Below are positions 36,397-45,950 of a DNA stretch of 64,000 bases, one piece after another. The position numbers were made by a program, and so were the translations under genes. How positions within the stretch are numbered: position 1 is the first letter of the stretch; every line of letters begins with the position of its first letter. The stretch covers positions 1 through 64,000 of the forward strand of contig NZ_CP095398.1 in the NCBI RefSeq assembly GCF_023008545.1, written 5' to 3'. The notes below the pieces were generated by a model that was not told where the DNA came from, did not search any database, and saw only the letters and a program-made list of their open reading frames with translations. This stretch comes from Natribaculum luteum. GTDB taxonomy: Archaea > Halobacteriota > Halobacteria > Halobacteriales > Natrialbaceae.

Positions 36397-36681
36397 TCAG
36401 AAGTCGATGTCCTCGTGATCTATCGATTGGACGCCCCACGGGACGATCCGACTCTCATCCGGCATCCCACCACGAAGCCAACGCTCTTCAGGGATGTCGA
36501 TGAGGCCGTCCATCCAAGATTTTGACGTCAACGTTAGCGCGATATACTGGTCGCCGTGGAACGGACGGCCTTCGTGGTTCGAGAGGATCAGCCAGGGCCG
36601 AGCGTCTTCCTCGCCTTTGAAGGGATCATCACCGTAGACGACGTCGCCCCGCTCGAAAATCGGTGTCTCTTCGTCGGTCAC
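36397..36681 (-). CDS. PemK/MazF-like toxin
   Basis: A 94-residue protein with a GTG start overlapping the upstream stop by 4 bp (GTGA). FERGDVVYGDDPFKGEEDAR then PWLILSN and QYIALTLTSKSW is the PemK/MazF beta-barrel pattern, in which the conserved Arg/Pro/Ser-Thr residues form the RNA-cleaving site. It ends SIDHEDIDF. A longer upstream frame is arginine-rich and rejected. Predicted mRNA interferase paired with the HTH protein before it. Confidence 0.75.
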   Translation of the reverse strand: MTDEETPIFERGDVVYGDDPFKGEEDARPWLILSNHEGRPFHGDQYIALTLTSKSWMDGLIDIPEERWLRGGMPDESRIVPWGVQSIDHEDIDF

Positions 36682-37049
36682 TGTTCGTCCTCGACGCTCG
36701 GGTGGGGTTCCTGCGGTGCGTGCTCGCGCCACGCTTCCTTGTCCTCTGTACCGAGTTGGTCGTTGAACAGAGCCGTTGCTCGTTCGTACCCGCTGTATCC
36801 GTCGAGGCGCTCAGCGTCGTCAGTCACCGCCCAGTACGTCGCCTTGTGTTCGACCAGACCACGGTCCTTCAACCGTGAGAGCGCGGTGCTGACTGCGCCC
36901 TCGTCGACGCCGATCTGGGAGGCGATTTCGCGGGCCTTGAACGCTCGATCCTGGTTGGCGGCGAGAAATCCGAGGACTTGATCAGGCACGGAGAGTTCTT
37001 CGAGCTCGTCTTCGCTCGTGTTCTCGAAGGTGTCTCGGTCGATGGACAT
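36678..37049 (-). CDS. MarR-like winged-helix protein, probable antitoxin
   Basis: A 123-residue protein. Residues ~25-85 are a winged helix: VLGFLAANQDRAFKAREIAS, then VDEGAVSTALSRLKDRGLVE and a wing HKATYWAVTD. It is translationally coupled to the PemK-like gene, an order (DNA-binding antitoxin first) usual for toxin-antitoxin operons. It likely represses its own promoter, which lies in 37050-37354. That spacer has no gene, a TATATATACT box near 37182 and the second copy of a 26-bp repeat. Confidence 0.75.
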   Translation of the reverse strand: MSIDRDTFENTSEDELEELSVPDQVLGFLAANQDRAFKAREIASQIGVDEGAVSTALSRLKDRGLVEHKATYWAVTDDAERLDGYSGYERATALFNDQLGTEDKEAWREHAPQEPHPSVEDEQ

Positions 37050-37354
37050 CGTTGAATGGGGTACGTCATCCGCTGTAAAGAGTGTTAGGTGTGAAAGCTA
37101 CGAAAACTCCGAAGGAGAAATCACTATTGACCACGAAGCGGTTCGAGAACCGTATGCATTGAGACGGCTAGCTGAGGTGTTATATATACTGGCATGGCCG
37201 AGGGCTAGTGAACTCGTCCGACGCTGTCGACGTCGTGCGCTCGAGCGATCGTGACGACGGGTCCGGACTGTTCGGACTGAACGTATATGGTCGGCGTCGA
37301 GAACGGTGACACGATGAGCGACAGGCGAGTCGAAACGAGTCGAGGGTGTGCGTG

Positions 37355-38545
37355 ATGAAGGGTCGAACGCGGAATCTCGGGGCGATCTGTGGGATGCTGG
37401 CGCTCTCGTCGCTGCTGTGGTTCAATTACTCCGCGGTGCTCCCGCTGGTCGTCGACGACTGGGACCTCTCGAGCGTCCAGGCGGGCGTCGTCTACAGCGC
37501 GTTCCAGGCTGGCTACCTCCTGCTCGTGGTTCCTGTGGGATTGCTCGCGGATCGTCGATCGACGCGCCACGTCATCGCGGTCGGTGCGACCGTCTCGGCG
37601 GTTGCGACCCTCGCGTTCGCGCTCCTCGCTCGAGGATTCCTCACCGGGACGGTCCTGCGGTTCGTCGCCGGCCTCGGGATGGCGGCCGTCTACGTGCCGG
37701 GAATGCGATTCGTCAGCGACTGGTATCCCGTCGATCGGGGCCGTGCCATGGGCGTCTACGTCGGGACGTTCTCGGTCAGCAGCGGTTTCTCGTTCGTTCT
37801 CGCGTCGTCGGTGGCCGCCCGGTTCGGATGGCGGGCGGCACTGGCGGCGACCGGCCTGCTCGCACTCGGTGCCGGCCCCCTCCTTCTCGGTGTCGGGAGC
37901 GATCCCGACGTGCCCGATCGCTCGACGGCGTCGATCGACTTCTCGGTGCTTCGCAACCGGGCGTACCTGCTGACCGTCGGGGTCTACTCGGCACACAACT
38001 GGGAGTTGTTCGGGGTTCGCAACTGGCTGCCGGCCTTTCTCGTTTCGACGACCGCGATCGCTGCGACGGGCCAGCCGGCGACCATCGCCGGCGCGGTCGC
38101 GGGTGCAGTGACGGCGATGAGCGGCGTCGGCAACCTCGCCGGCGGCTGGATCTCGGACCGCGTCGGTCGACCTCGAGTCATCGCGGTCGGTCTCGGTGCG
38201 AGCGCGCTCGTGAGCCTCACGCTCGGCGCGTTCGCTCGACTGCCGTTCTGGCCGCTCGTCGGCCTCGTCCTCGGGTACGGCGTCGTCATCTCGCTCGACA
38301 GCGCGCCTACCTCGACGACGATCACCGAGGTCGTCGCCGCCGACCGCGTCGGCACTGCCCTCGCGGTCCAGTCGCTCGTCGGAACGATCCCGGGCGTCCT
38401 CGCACCGGTCGTCTTCGGCGCGGCACTCGATGCCGGCGGATACGGACTGGCGTTTCAGACGCTCGGCGTCGCGGCGGCACTCGGGGTGGTCGCGACGCTC
38501 GCGCTTCGGAACGACGCGACGGAGAGCCGACCCGGAGGGGCGTGA
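37355..38545 (+). CDS. MFS transporter
   Basis: A 396-residue major facilitator. Twelve helices are visible. Loop 2-3 is LLADRRSTRHVIAVG, the shortened MFS motif, and loop 8-9 is GGWISDRVGRPRVIAVG. The start ATG at 37355 is preferred over GTG three codons earlier. It has no operon partner and returns to the GC-rich composition of the core chromosome, marking the end of the accessory region. Substrate unknown; nitrate/oxalate-type or drug carriers are possible. Confidence 0.85.
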   Translation: MKGRTRNLGAICGMLALSSLLWFNYSAVLPLVVDDWDLSSVQAGVVYSAFQAGYLLLVVPVGLLADRRSTRHVIAVGATVSAVATLAFALLARGFLTGTVLRFVAGLGMAAVYVPGMRFVSDWYPVDRGRAMGVYVGTFSVSSGFSFVLASSVAARFGWRAALAATGLLALGAGPLLLGVGSDPDVPDRSTASIDFSVLRNRAYLLTVGVYSAHNWELFGVRNWLPAFLVSTTAIAATGQPATIAGAVAGAVTAMSGVGNLAGGWISDRVGRPRVIAVGLGASALVSLTLGAFARLPFWPLVGLVLGYGVVISLDSAPTSTTITEVVAADRVGTALAVQSLVGTIPGVLAPVVFGAALDAGGYGLAFQTLGVAAALGVVATLALRNDATESRPGGA

Positions 38546-38581
38546 GGGGCGGCTGGCCGACGACGGGATGAATCGGGCGAG

Positions 38582-39598
38582 CTATCGGTCGACGACGTTC
38601 CGCCGGGTGATCTGCTGGAGGGCGATCTCGGCCACGTTCGCGCCGTACTCGGCCGTCCGGCGTAGACTGTCGAGCAAGAGACCGAGCACGTAGGCCTCGC
38701 CCGGCACGTCGTGGTCGTAGAGGTCACGGTCGAGGTCCTCGAGGCGGTTCATCAGCTGGTCGCGTCCGGCGAGTGCCTCGTTTGCGGCCTCGATGCCGGC
38801 GTCGGTGAGGATCGCGTCGGCGGCGTCGTCGACGACCTGCCGAGAGGAAGTTCCGAGTGCCGAGATCCTGTCGGCGTACGCGTCGCGGATCGACGCGTCC
38901 GGTTCGAGCGTAAATTCGGCGATCTTCTCGGCGTGGTCGGCGATGCGCTCGAACTGCCGAGCGGCGTAGTAGTACTCGAAGAGATCGTCCCGGCCCCACT
39001 CGAGTTTCTCGACTTCGCGGAGGTCGGTTAGCGAGCGTCGGAAGTGACGCGTGATCATTGCGAACAGTTTGTCGGCCTCGCCGTCGCGTTCGATGACCCG
39101 CCGGGCCAGTTCTTCGTCACCCTCGATGACGGCCGTCACCGCGTCCCGGTGCATCGCGAGCATCACCAGCCGGAGCCGGAGGGTGCTCTTTCTGACGTCC
39201 ACGTTCTCGGCGTCGATGAGGTTCGTCAGCCGGATGCGCGTGTCGGTCGCCTCGAGGAGTTCGAACCCCGAGAGTTCCGACAGCGTTCGCTCGATCAGTT
39301 TGCGGCGTCCCTCCGGATGTCCCGTCGTGTCGACGAGTGTCACCGAGTCGAAGCCGACCGCGTGGACGGCGTGAATGCGCTGGCGGATCGCGTCGTCGCT
39401 ATCGGTCGCGACGTCGATCGACGTCGTGCGGTCGGCGGTGTCACAGCCTGCCGCCGCCTCGACGAGCAGCGAGGCGTCCCCGTTCGGGTGTAAGGAGAGG
39501 ACCGATCCGGCTTTGATACCGTGTTCTCGCGCCCAGGACTTCGGGAGCGAGACGGTGTACGTCGTGCCACCGGAGAGCTGAACCTTGCGTGTCTCCAT
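38582..39598 (-). CDS. AbrB-PhoU fusion regulator
   Basis: A 338-residue protein starting METRKVQLSGGTTYTVSLPK: residues ~1-45 are a SpoVT/AbrB-type domain (PKSWAREHGIKAGSVL), and ~120-330 contain two PhoU three-helix repeats (LRLRLVMLAMHRDAVTAVIE, and FERIADHAEKIAEF with its metal-binding Glu/Asp). PhoU proteins repress or modulate high-affinity phosphate uptake. It is divergent from another PhoU-type gene, close to the phosphonate locus, consistent with a phosphorus-regulated neighbourhood. Confidence 0.88.
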   Translation of the reverse strand: METRKVQLSGGTTYTVSLPKSWAREHGIKAGSVLSLHPNGDASLLVEAAAGCDTADRTTSIDVATDSDDAIRQRIHAVHAVGFDSVTLVDTTGHPEGRRKLIERTLSELSGFELLEATDTRIRLTNLIDAENVDVRKSTLRLRLVMLAMHRDAVTAVIEGDEELARRVIERDGEADKLFAMITRHFRRSLTDLREVEKLEWGRDDLFEYYYAARQFERIADHAEKIAEFTLEPDASIRDAYADRISALGTSSRQVVDDAADAILTDAGIEAANEALAGRDQLMNRLEDLDRDLYDHDVPGEAYVLGLLLDSLRRTAEYGANVAEIALQQITRRNVVDR

Positions 39599-39792
39599 AT
39601 ATCGAGACGACTGGTCGACTCCTTCATTACGTCTTATATGAGAGGAAACATCCACTATAGGCAGCTACATATCGGTACTGTCGCCACGTGTGTCGGATGG
39701 CGACTCGAGGACGCACCGGACGTCCGGATGCTATATAGTCGTCTGGACAGTCTGTTGCACAGGGCTATCCTCGTCGGTCGAGTCCCACCGGT

Positions 39793-40734
39793 ATGTCCCG
39801 GGAAATGTGGCACCGACCGCGAGATGCGATCCGACAGGGTCGCGACGCGACGCTCGCGCAGGTCGTCGAAGCTATCGACCGCACCGCGCCGGAGACGAAA
39901 GCGCGACTGGCAGCGGAAGTCGGCATCTCCGAACAGTACCTCTCCGAACTGCTCCAGGAACTGAAACGGGACGACGTCGTCCGGAAGGCGTACGTCGTCG
40001 ACGACGCCGCAGTGTACGCCAACGCAGACGCCGTCTCGCCGCTCCACGCTGGCCGTCGCGTCGGCGGTGCGACCGCCGACGGGGAGCGAAGCGAACGTGC
40101 GACTGACTCGACGACGGACCCCGGCGATCGAGCCCAGACCGTACTGGACCTGCTGGCACGACTCGACGACGTGACGGCGACCCAGTACGCGGCTGCCCGC
40201 CAGTCGTTCGTCGGCGAGGAACCCGACCGGCCGGCGGGCGCGCTCGAGTCGCTGGCAAACGAACGCTACTCGGCGGTCCTCTCGGAGCTCAAGTCGTACA
40301 CGCTGACGACGGACTGGCCGGGCAACCGTGTCGCCGCCGATCTCGCGACGATCGCGACGAACCTCGAGATCGTCGGCGACCGCGCCTGCTTCGTCGCCGA
40401 CGTCGTCGACAGCCAGGCGGTGGCGACCTCCGGCGTCGTTGAGGAGCGCGTCTGTGACATCTTCGAGGCGGGCGAGACGATCAACGGCCACCTCAGATCC
40501 ATCCTCTTCGAGTGCGACCTCGCGGCTCACGACGACCTCATCGTCCAGGAGGAGACCGTCCACCGCGACTTAGACGAACTGTTCGAACTGGTCACGGCGT
40601 ACGACCAGGAGATGTACGGCTACCTGGTGACGGTGACGCGGGCGCTCGAGCGCGCCATCTACTACTGGGTCCACGCCGCCGAGATCGCGGTTCACCTCCA
40701 CTCCGGCGTCCAGCCCGATCACGTGCTGATCTGA
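39793..40734 (+). CDS. Winged-helix PhoU-like regulator
   Basis: A 313-residue protein. Residues ~15-65 form a winged helix (TKARLAAEVGISEQYLSELL). The rest carries PhoU-like helices (DLATIATNLEIVGDRACFVA and the C-terminal TRALERAIYYWVHAAEIAVH). Related haloarchaeal proteins pair DNA binding with a PhoU sensor. It is divergent from the AbrB-PhoU gene (spacer 39599-39792 with TATATAG near 39732), suggesting shared control by phosphate. Confidence 0.8.
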   Translation: MSREMWHRPRDAIRQGRDATLAQVVEAIDRTAPETKARLAAEVGISEQYLSELLQELKRDDVVRKAYVVDDAAVYANADAVSPLHAGRRVGGATADGERSERATDSTTDPGDRAQTVLDLLARLDDVTATQYAAARQSFVGEEPDRPAGALESLANERYSAVLSELKSYTLTTDWPGNRVAADLATIATNLEIVGDRACFVADVVDSQAVATSGVVEERVCDIFEAGETINGHLRSILFECDLAAHDDLIVQEETVHRDLDELFELVTAYDQEMYGYLVTVTRALERAIYYWVHAAEIAVHLHSGVQPDHVLI

Positions 40735-40785
40735 GTGCCCCACAAAACTACCACCATCGAGGTCGTAGCGAAGGCGTGATTCCGG

Positions 40786-41523
40786 ATGGTATCGTTTCTC
40801 ATCGCGTACGGAACCGACGAGGGACAGACGGCGACCGTCGCCGAGTACATCGAAACCGTTCTCATCGGCCGTGGACACGACGTCACAACGCGAGACGTGA
40901 CGGAGGCGTCGGACGCGCTCGTCGACGACGCCGACGCGGTGCTCGTCGGCTCGCCTGTCATCAATCGCAAACACCTGCCGGAAGTCGTCGCGTTCGTCGA
41001 GCGAAACAGCGAGACGCTCGCGACGCGGCCAACCGCGTTTTTCCAGCTGTCCTTTGCCTCGGCCATTCCAACCGACTGGGCTCGAGACGGCGCTCAGGAG
41101 TGGGTGGATGGCCTCGTCGAACGCACCGGATGGCAGCCCGGCCGCGTCGGGCTCTTTGCCGGTGCGGTCAAATACACGCAATACGGGGCCTTCACGCGGC
41201 TCTTTTTTAGGCTGTTTTCGGCGATAACGACCGGCGATACGGATACCTCACGGGATTACGAGTACACCGACTGGGACGAGGTCGAGTCGTTCGCCACCGA
41301 CTTCGCCGCGCTCGTCGAACGGCGTGTCGCTGCCGAAACGTCACAGACCGACGACCGTACCGCCACGGTGCAAGAGTGGAAGTCGGTAACGACGAACCGC
41401 GAGCACGAGTCGTCGCCCCGGGAACGCGGGCGTGGTCGTCGGCTCGCCGAAATCGGACTCTTCGCCGGACTCCTCGGCGTCGTATACTGGCTAGTCCGCA
41501 GGCAATCGCTTCGACAGTCCTGA
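40786..41523 (+). CDS. Flavodoxin-domain protein (HemG-like) with C-terminal anchor
   Basis: A 245-residue protein. The FMN phosphate-binding loop is AYGTDEGQTATVAEY (residues ~6-20). The second loop VGSPVINRKHLPEV and the segment KYTQYGAFTRLFFRLF, with EYTDWDEVESFA, resemble the HemG-type protoporphyrinogen oxidase/flavodoxin family. A charged linker precedes a C-terminal hydrophobic helix (GLFAGLLGVVYWLV) that could anchor it to the membrane. Exact electron partner unknown. Confidence 0.8.
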   Translation: MVSFLIAYGTDEGQTATVAEYIETVLIGRGHDVTTRDVTEASDALVDDADAVLVGSPVINRKHLPEVVAFVERNSETLATRPTAFFQLSFASAIPTDWARDGAQEWVDGLVERTGWQPGRVGLFAGAVKYTQYGAFTRLFFRLFSAITTGDTDTSRDYEYTDWDEVESFATDFAALVERRVAAETSQTDDRTATVQEWKSVTTNREHESSPRERGRGRRLAEIGLFAGLLGVVYWLVRRQSLRQS

Positions 41524-41727
41524 CTGACGGGGACAGATCCACTCGAGGAGTACTCGAGCCGATCGTCGGCACAACGGGTTGCTGACGGAAAACGCGTGGA
41601 TCGAGACATCTCGACTCCGAAAGTGTGAGACGGAGACGGAGACGGAGACGAACCCCGTGGTGTCGCTGCATGGAAGCAGGAGACACACTAGAGGCCCGCG
41701 ACGCCAACCGTACGGCTCTGGACGCGA

Positions 41728-42426
41728 TCAGTCGGTCCGGGACGACTCGGGCTGCTCGGGCGCGTACGTCGAGAGGAACGTCTCGAGGTCGCGAAAGTCC
41801 GCGAGCCGGTCTGCGAGCGTCTCGTGGTCCCAGTGCCACCATTCGGTGGCCTCGAGTCGTGCGGCGACGTCTTCGGGGAAGCGCCGGCGGATCGGTTCGG
41901 CGGGGACGCCGCCGACGATGGTGTACGGGGGAACGTCGTCGACGACGACCGCGCCGGCGGCGACGACGGCCCCGTTGCCCACGGTGGTCCCCGGAAGGAC
42001 CGTCGCGCCGTGACCGATCCAGACGTCGTGACCGACTTCGACCGGCTGGTCGGCCCGCCACTCGAAGATGGCGTCGTCGTCTTCACCGAGTCCGTACATC
42101 GCCGCCCGGTAGGTGAAGTGGTGGGCGGTCGGGCGATCGATGGGGTGGTTCGTCGGCCCGAGGCGAGCGTCGGAGGCGACGTTGCCGAACTTGCCGATCG
42201 TGGTGTAGTCGAGCTGGACCCGCTCCATGAGGTACGTGTAGTCGCCCAGGTCCGACTCGAGGAGACGGCAGCCAGGACGCACTTCCGTCCACGATCCGAG
42301 GCTGCTGTCGCTGATCTGAACTGACTCGTGTACGGTCGGTTCGGGCGACAGCTCGTCGACGCTTCGCGCGTTGTGCGACGCAACGTAGTACCCGTCGTCT
42401 CGTCGTTCGAAGTCGATAGACGTCAT
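41728..42426 (-). CDS. Hexapeptide-repeat transferase of phosphonate loci
   Basis: A 232-residue left-handed beta-helix protein: repeats from [17 protein letters not shown] through [20 protein letters not shown] and [17 protein letters not shown]. It matches the phosphonate-metabolism hexapeptide transferase family that accompanies many C-P lyase operons (the acceptor is unknown). It is the last gene of the leftward operon, 4 bp after phnE. It could acetylate an aminophosphonate or a pathway intermediate, in place of the missing PhnO acetyltransferase. That is inference. Confidence 0.8.
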   Translation of the reverse strand: MTSIDFERRDDGYYVASHNARSVDELSPEPTVHESVQISDSSLGSWTEVRPGCRLLESDLGDYTYLMERVQLDYTTIGKFGNVASDARLGPTNHPIDRPTAHHFTYRAAMYGLGEDDDAIFEWRADQPVEVGHDVWIGHGATVLPGTTVGNGAVVAAGAVVVDDVPPYTIVGGVPAEPIRRRFPEDVAARLEATEWWHWDHETLADRLADFRDLETFLSTYAPEQPESSRTD

Positions 42427-42430
42427 CGAA

Positions 42431-43444
42431 TCACCGCCGGCCGGCCGTCGACTCGAGGATCTTCCTGGGAGCCGTCCAGAGCGCCTCCAGGATCCCGGTC
42501 TGTTCGACCTCGTCGTCGTCGCGAAGGTACGACCGAACGCGCTGGCTCGCGAGTTCGACAGAACCCGCCAGCACGACGATGAGGATGATGCAGGCCATCA
42601 TCTCCGTGTAGTTGAAGGTCCGCCGCTGGATGTCCAGCTCCAGTCCCAGCCCGCCGGCGCCGATCAGGCCGAGGCTGATCGCGACCCGGACGTTGTGTTC
42701 GAGGTCGAACGCGATCCAGGCGATGAACTGGCGGAAGACCTGGCTCAGCATCCCGAACGAGATGACCTGGGGTTTGCTCGCGCCCGTGCTCTCGACACCC
42801 TCGATCGGGCCGTCCGCGATCTCCTCGAGTTCGTCGGTGAACAGTCGCCCGAGATACCCGGTCGTGTCGACCATGATCGCGAGCACGCCCGTGAACGGCG
42901 AGACGCCGCCGAGCGGGATGAAGATGAGCGCCCAGACGAGTGCCGGAATCGCCCGGATGAAGCTCATCGTCGCGCGAAAGAGGAAGTTGAAGGGGTACGG
43001 GACGACGCGCTCGCTCGCGAGGATGCCAAAGAGGAGCGCACCCGGCAGACCGAGAACGGTCCCCGCGAACGCGATCGCCATCGTCACGCCCGACGCGCGG
43101 AACAGTTCCGCTTCCTGCATGAAGTTCCAGTACTGTCCGACGTCGATGAAGGGGATACCGTAGTAGGTAGTCGGCGGAAAGTACTCGGCGAGCGCGTCGA
43201 GGAAGAACGGAAACTGCGTGAACAGCTGGCTGAGGGTAAACTCGGTCGTCAGGAGGCTCTGGTAGAACACGATCCCGCCAACGACGACACCCAGGACGGT
43301 CCAGAGCCGTCGGATCGTCTTCCGGCGCTTCAGTTCGGTCAACTTCCGGTCGACGGCCGATCCGCCGGCGTCGTCGAATCCGAAGTACTCTCGGAGACTC
43401 CGGCTGTCGGACGGCGAGCCGGAACTCACGCTTCGACCCTCCAC
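42431..43444 (-). CDS. phnE: Phosphonate ABC transporter permease PhnE
   Basis: A 337-residue membrane protein with about six helices, longer than the usual ~260 residues because of a ~60-residue charged N-terminus. The EAA-like loop [20 protein letters not shown] contacts the ATPase PhnC, and the ending segment [20 protein letters not shown] is typical of PhnE. It overlaps phnC by 19 bp, showing tight coupling. It imports phosphonate across the cell membrane with PhnD and PhnC. Confidence 0.9.
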   Translation of the reverse strand: MEGRSVSSGSPSDSRSLREYFGFDDAGGSAVDRKLTELKRRKTIRRLWTVLGVVVGGIVFYQSLLTTEFTLSQLFTQFPFFLDALAEYFPPTTYYGIPFIDVGQYWNFMQEAELFRASGVTMAIAFAGTVLGLPGALLFGILASERVVPYPFNFLFRATMSFIRAIPALVWALIFIPLGGVSPFTGVLAIMVDTTGYLGRLFTDELEEIADGPIEGVESTGASKPQVISFGMLSQVFRQFIAWIAFDLEHNVRVAISLGLIGAGGLGLELDIQRRTFNYTEMMACIILIVVLAGSVELASQRVRSYLRDDDEVEQTGILEALWTAPRKILESTAGRR

Positions 43445-44223
43445 TCGGTGTGGGGCTCTGTCCGGTCGCCGGGGCCGTCACCCGAGTTCTGCTCGGCGAG
43501 CCCGACCGTCTCGACGCTGCCGTACAGGTCGTCGATCAGCGAGGGCGTGAGTTCGCCCTGTCCGACGTCGAAGAGCAGTTGGCCGTCTCGCAGCCCGATG
43601 AATCGATCGCCGAAGTGTGCGGCGATGTTGACCTGGTGGAGGCTCACGAGCGCCGTCACCTCGTGGACGCCCGCAGCCTTCCGCAGGTAGCCCATCACGG
43701 TCTCGGCACTTGCGGGATCGAGGCTCGCGACGGGTTCGTCGGCGAGCAACAGGTCGGGATCCTGCACGAGCGCTCGCGCGATGCCGACGCGCTGCTGTTG
43801 GCCGCCGCTCATCTGCGAGACGCGCTGGTGGGCCTCGTCCAGGAGGCCGACGGTCTGGAGGGCTTCGAGCGCCCGAAGCTTGTCGGCTCGATCCTGCCAC
43901 TGGAACACGCTGGACAGGAACCCCGTCCGTTCCAGCGAACCGGTGAGCGCGTTGAGGTACGCAGAGACGCCGTCGACGAGGTTGTGCTGCTGGAAGATCA
44001 TCCCGATCGACGGCTGGGACTCCTCGAGAGGGTTCCCGTCGAGGTAGATGCCGCCGCTGGTCGGTTCGGTGAGGCCGTTGATACACCGCAGCATCGTCGA
44101 CTTTCCGGCGCCGGACTCCCCGAGAAGGACGACGAACTCGTCCTCGATCTCGAAGGAGACGTCGTCTAGCGCCGTCACGTCTCCGTACTCCTTCGTCAGG
44201 TTCTCCACTGTGAGTGTACTCAT
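43426..44223 (-). CDS. phnC: Phosphonate ABC transporter ATPase PhnC
   Basis: A 265-residue ATPase: Walker A GESGAGKSTMLRCINGL, Q-loop IGMIFQQHNLVDGVSAYLNA, signature MSGGQQQRVGIARAL, Walker B LLLADEPVASLDP, switch His in LVSLHQVNIA. The Q-loop followed by NLV..VS.. is characteristic of PhnC. It is second in the operon, 25 bp after phnD. It energises phosphonate uptake. Confidence 0.92.
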   Translation of the reverse strand: MSTLTVENLTKEYGDVTALDDVSFEIEDEFVVLLGESGAGKSTMLRCINGLTEPTSGGIYLDGNPLEESQPSIGMIFQQHNLVDGVSAYLNALTGSLERTGFLSSVFQWQDRADKLRALEALQTVGLLDEAHQRVSQMSGGQQQRVGIARALVQDPDLLLADEPVASLDPASAETVMGYLRKAAGVHEVTALVSLHQVNIAAHFGDRFIGLRDGQLLFDVGQGELTPSLIDDLYGSVETVGLAEQNSGDGPGDRTEPHTEWRVEA

Positions 44224-44248
44224 TGTGAGAAATTGTCGCGGTCGGTCG

Positions 44249-45271
44249 TTACCCGAGTTCGATACCGAGGTCGTCGAGCCGCGTGATGACCGGCTCGTAG
44301 TTGTCCATCCCCGTCTCCTCGAGCGTCGTGAACGGCAGGTCGGTCTCGTTGTAATCGTCGGGCATGTACTCCTGGATCAGCTCCTCGTCGGACGCGAGCA
44401 GCGTCTCGCGGATCTTCTCTTTCATCGGCGAGTCCCACGAACTCCTCGCGTAGATCGGCTGTTTCGGAATGGGGAACGACCACCAGAACGGACGGAGCGT
44501 CTCCTCTTTCTCCCCGCGGTTATCGATGAACGAGTCCTCCTCTTCGACCCGTTCAGGGAGTTCCTGGCCCTCGGCGAGGTACGACATCCCGTTGCCGCTC
44601 CACGTACAGCACGCGTCGGCGTCGTCGTTTATCACCCGCTGGACGGCGTCTGCGTGGTTCGACCAGGTCCCGTCGAAATCGACGGGATCGCCGTCGGGGG
44701 CGTCCCCGACGTCGAGCCCGGCCTCTTTCAGGGCGTAGACGGCGAAGATCGACCCGCTCGTGGAGAGGCGGTCGGCGAACGCGACATTTTTGCCCTCCAG
44801 ATCGGTCCGCTCCTGGATGTTGGAGTCGGGTTTGGTGAGCATCATCGAGAAGTAAAACGCAGTCCCGCCGGTCACTGCCGTGCCGAAGAGGTCCATCACG
44901 TCCGGATTCGAGATGAGCGTCACGTCGTCCATCCCGATCTCGCCCTGTTCGCTGTTCAGGGCCTGTCGGACCGCCGAGTAGTCGTTGGGCACTTCCATCT
45001 CCAGGTCGAGACCGTCGATCTCGCCCTCCAGCATGTCGTGGACCGGTTCGTACTGCGGACGGACGTCCGAGGGCGTATCCGGCGTCAGCAACATCGTCAC
45101 GACGTCGCCGTCGTCACTGGAAATGACGCCCGAACAGCCGGCCAACCCGGTCAACGCCGCGGTGCCTGTCGCGGCACCGATCGCGAATCGGCGACGGCTC
45201 AGCCGTTCGGTCATCGTCCGTTCTCGCCCGTCCTGCATGGTAGATGCGTCAGCGCTGGTCTCGTCTGACAT
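44249..45271 (-). CDS. phnD: Phosphonate-binding lipoprotein PhnD
   Basis: A 340-residue substrate-binding protein. A Tat motif SRRRFAIGAATG and lipobox LTGLAGC lie near residues 25-47, so it is a membrane-anchored lipoprotein. The mature part (PDTPSDVRPQYEPVHDMLEG, FADRLSTSGSIFAVYALKEA) is the phosphate/phosphite/phosphonate binding family. Three in-frame starts exist (45271, 45238, 45214). I chose 45271 because a TATA-like TTATTC lies about 27 bp upstream, fitting a leaderless mRNA. First gene of the uptake operon. Confidence 0.88.
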   Translation of the reverse strand: MSDETSADASTMQDGRERTMTERLSRRRFAIGAATGTAALTGLAGCSGVISSDDGDVVTMLLTPDTPSDVRPQYEPVHDMLEGEIDGLDLEMEVPNDYSAVRQALNSEQGEIGMDDVTLISNPDVMDLFGTAVTGGTAFYFSMMLTKPDSNIQERTDLEGKNVAFADRLSTSGSIFAVYALKEAGLDVGDAPDGDPVDFDGTWSNHADAVQRVINDDADACCTWSGNGMSYLAEGQELPERVEEEDSFIDNRGEKEETLRPFWWSFPIPKQPIYARSSWDSPMKEKIRETLLASDEELIQEYMPDDYNETDLPFTTLEETGMDNYEPVITRLDDLGIELG

Positions 45272-45506
45272 CACCTGAAGGCTGGCAACGGGATCGAATA
45301 ACCCTTGACTGAGTAAAGTCCGGAGCGTCTCGAACGGGACCCGAAACGAGAACCGACACCTCGCTGGAGTACCGAGCGTCCGTACCAGTCTGGACCGGTC
45401 CGGACTGTCAGTTACGATCCCGGGAAGCGTCCAGGATCGCCGGCGGGGAATAGAGAGTACCCAGCGAAGCCTTACACTGGTGTTGTGGTTCTCACCGAGT
45501 GACTGC
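45272..45506. promoter_or_regulatory. Divergent phn promoter region with a 22-bp palindrome
   Basis: A 235-bp spacer between phnD (leftward) and phnG (rightward). Bases 45386-45407 form a palindrome matching at 10 of 11 pairs, centred on GGACCGGTCC. A TATA-like box on the minus strand near 45298 serves phnD. The palindrome sits roughly midway and is a candidate operator controlling both operons. Confidence 0.6.
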
Positions 45507-45950
45507 ATGGAAAATCCACACGACCGTTCGGATCGGTTCGAGCTCATCGCTGCGTGTGACGGCGACGTGCTCGCCCGGTTGGCGAACCAGGTGCTGGCGG
45601 ACGATCCCTCCCTGTCCGTCCTGCAGGAACCGACACCACAGCTCGTGATGCAACAGGTCGTCGAACCCGTCGAGCGGCGGCCGTTCAACCTCGGCGAGGT
45701 CGTCGTCACCCCGGCCGAAGTGAAACTGGGCGACGAACGCGGGTTCGCGATGGTCTCCGGCAAAGACGAGCGAGGCGCACTCTCGGGTGCCATCGTCGAC
45801 GCAGCGGTCGCCGGCGGTCATCGACTCGCCGACGACATCGCGACGCGGCTGGGCGAGGTCGCCACAAACCATCAGGAAGAACGCGCCCGCGAGTGGGCGG
45901 AGAGCAAACACACCGCCGTCGAGTTCGAAACCATGGAGGACGACCTGTGA
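45507..45950 (+). CDS. phnG: C-P lyase subunit PhnG
   Basis: A 147-residue subunit of the ribose-1-methylphosphonate-5-triphosphate synthase complex (PhnGHI with PhnL). The family pattern RFELIAACDGDVLARLANQV, PTPQLVMQQVVEPVERRPFN and LGEVVVTPAEVKLGDERG, then GYA-type GFAMVSGKDERGALSGAIVDA, is clear. Start at MENPHDRSD preferred over an upstream Met. The 3' end overlaps phnH by 4 bp (GTGA). Cytoplasmic. Confidence 0.92.
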   Translation: MENPHDRSDRFELIAACDGDVLARLANQVLADDPSLSVLQEPTPQLVMQQVVEPVERRPFNLGEVVVTPAEVKLGDERGFAMVSGKDERGALSGAIVDAAVAGGHRLADDIATRLGEVATNHQEERAREWAESKHTAVEFETMEDDL

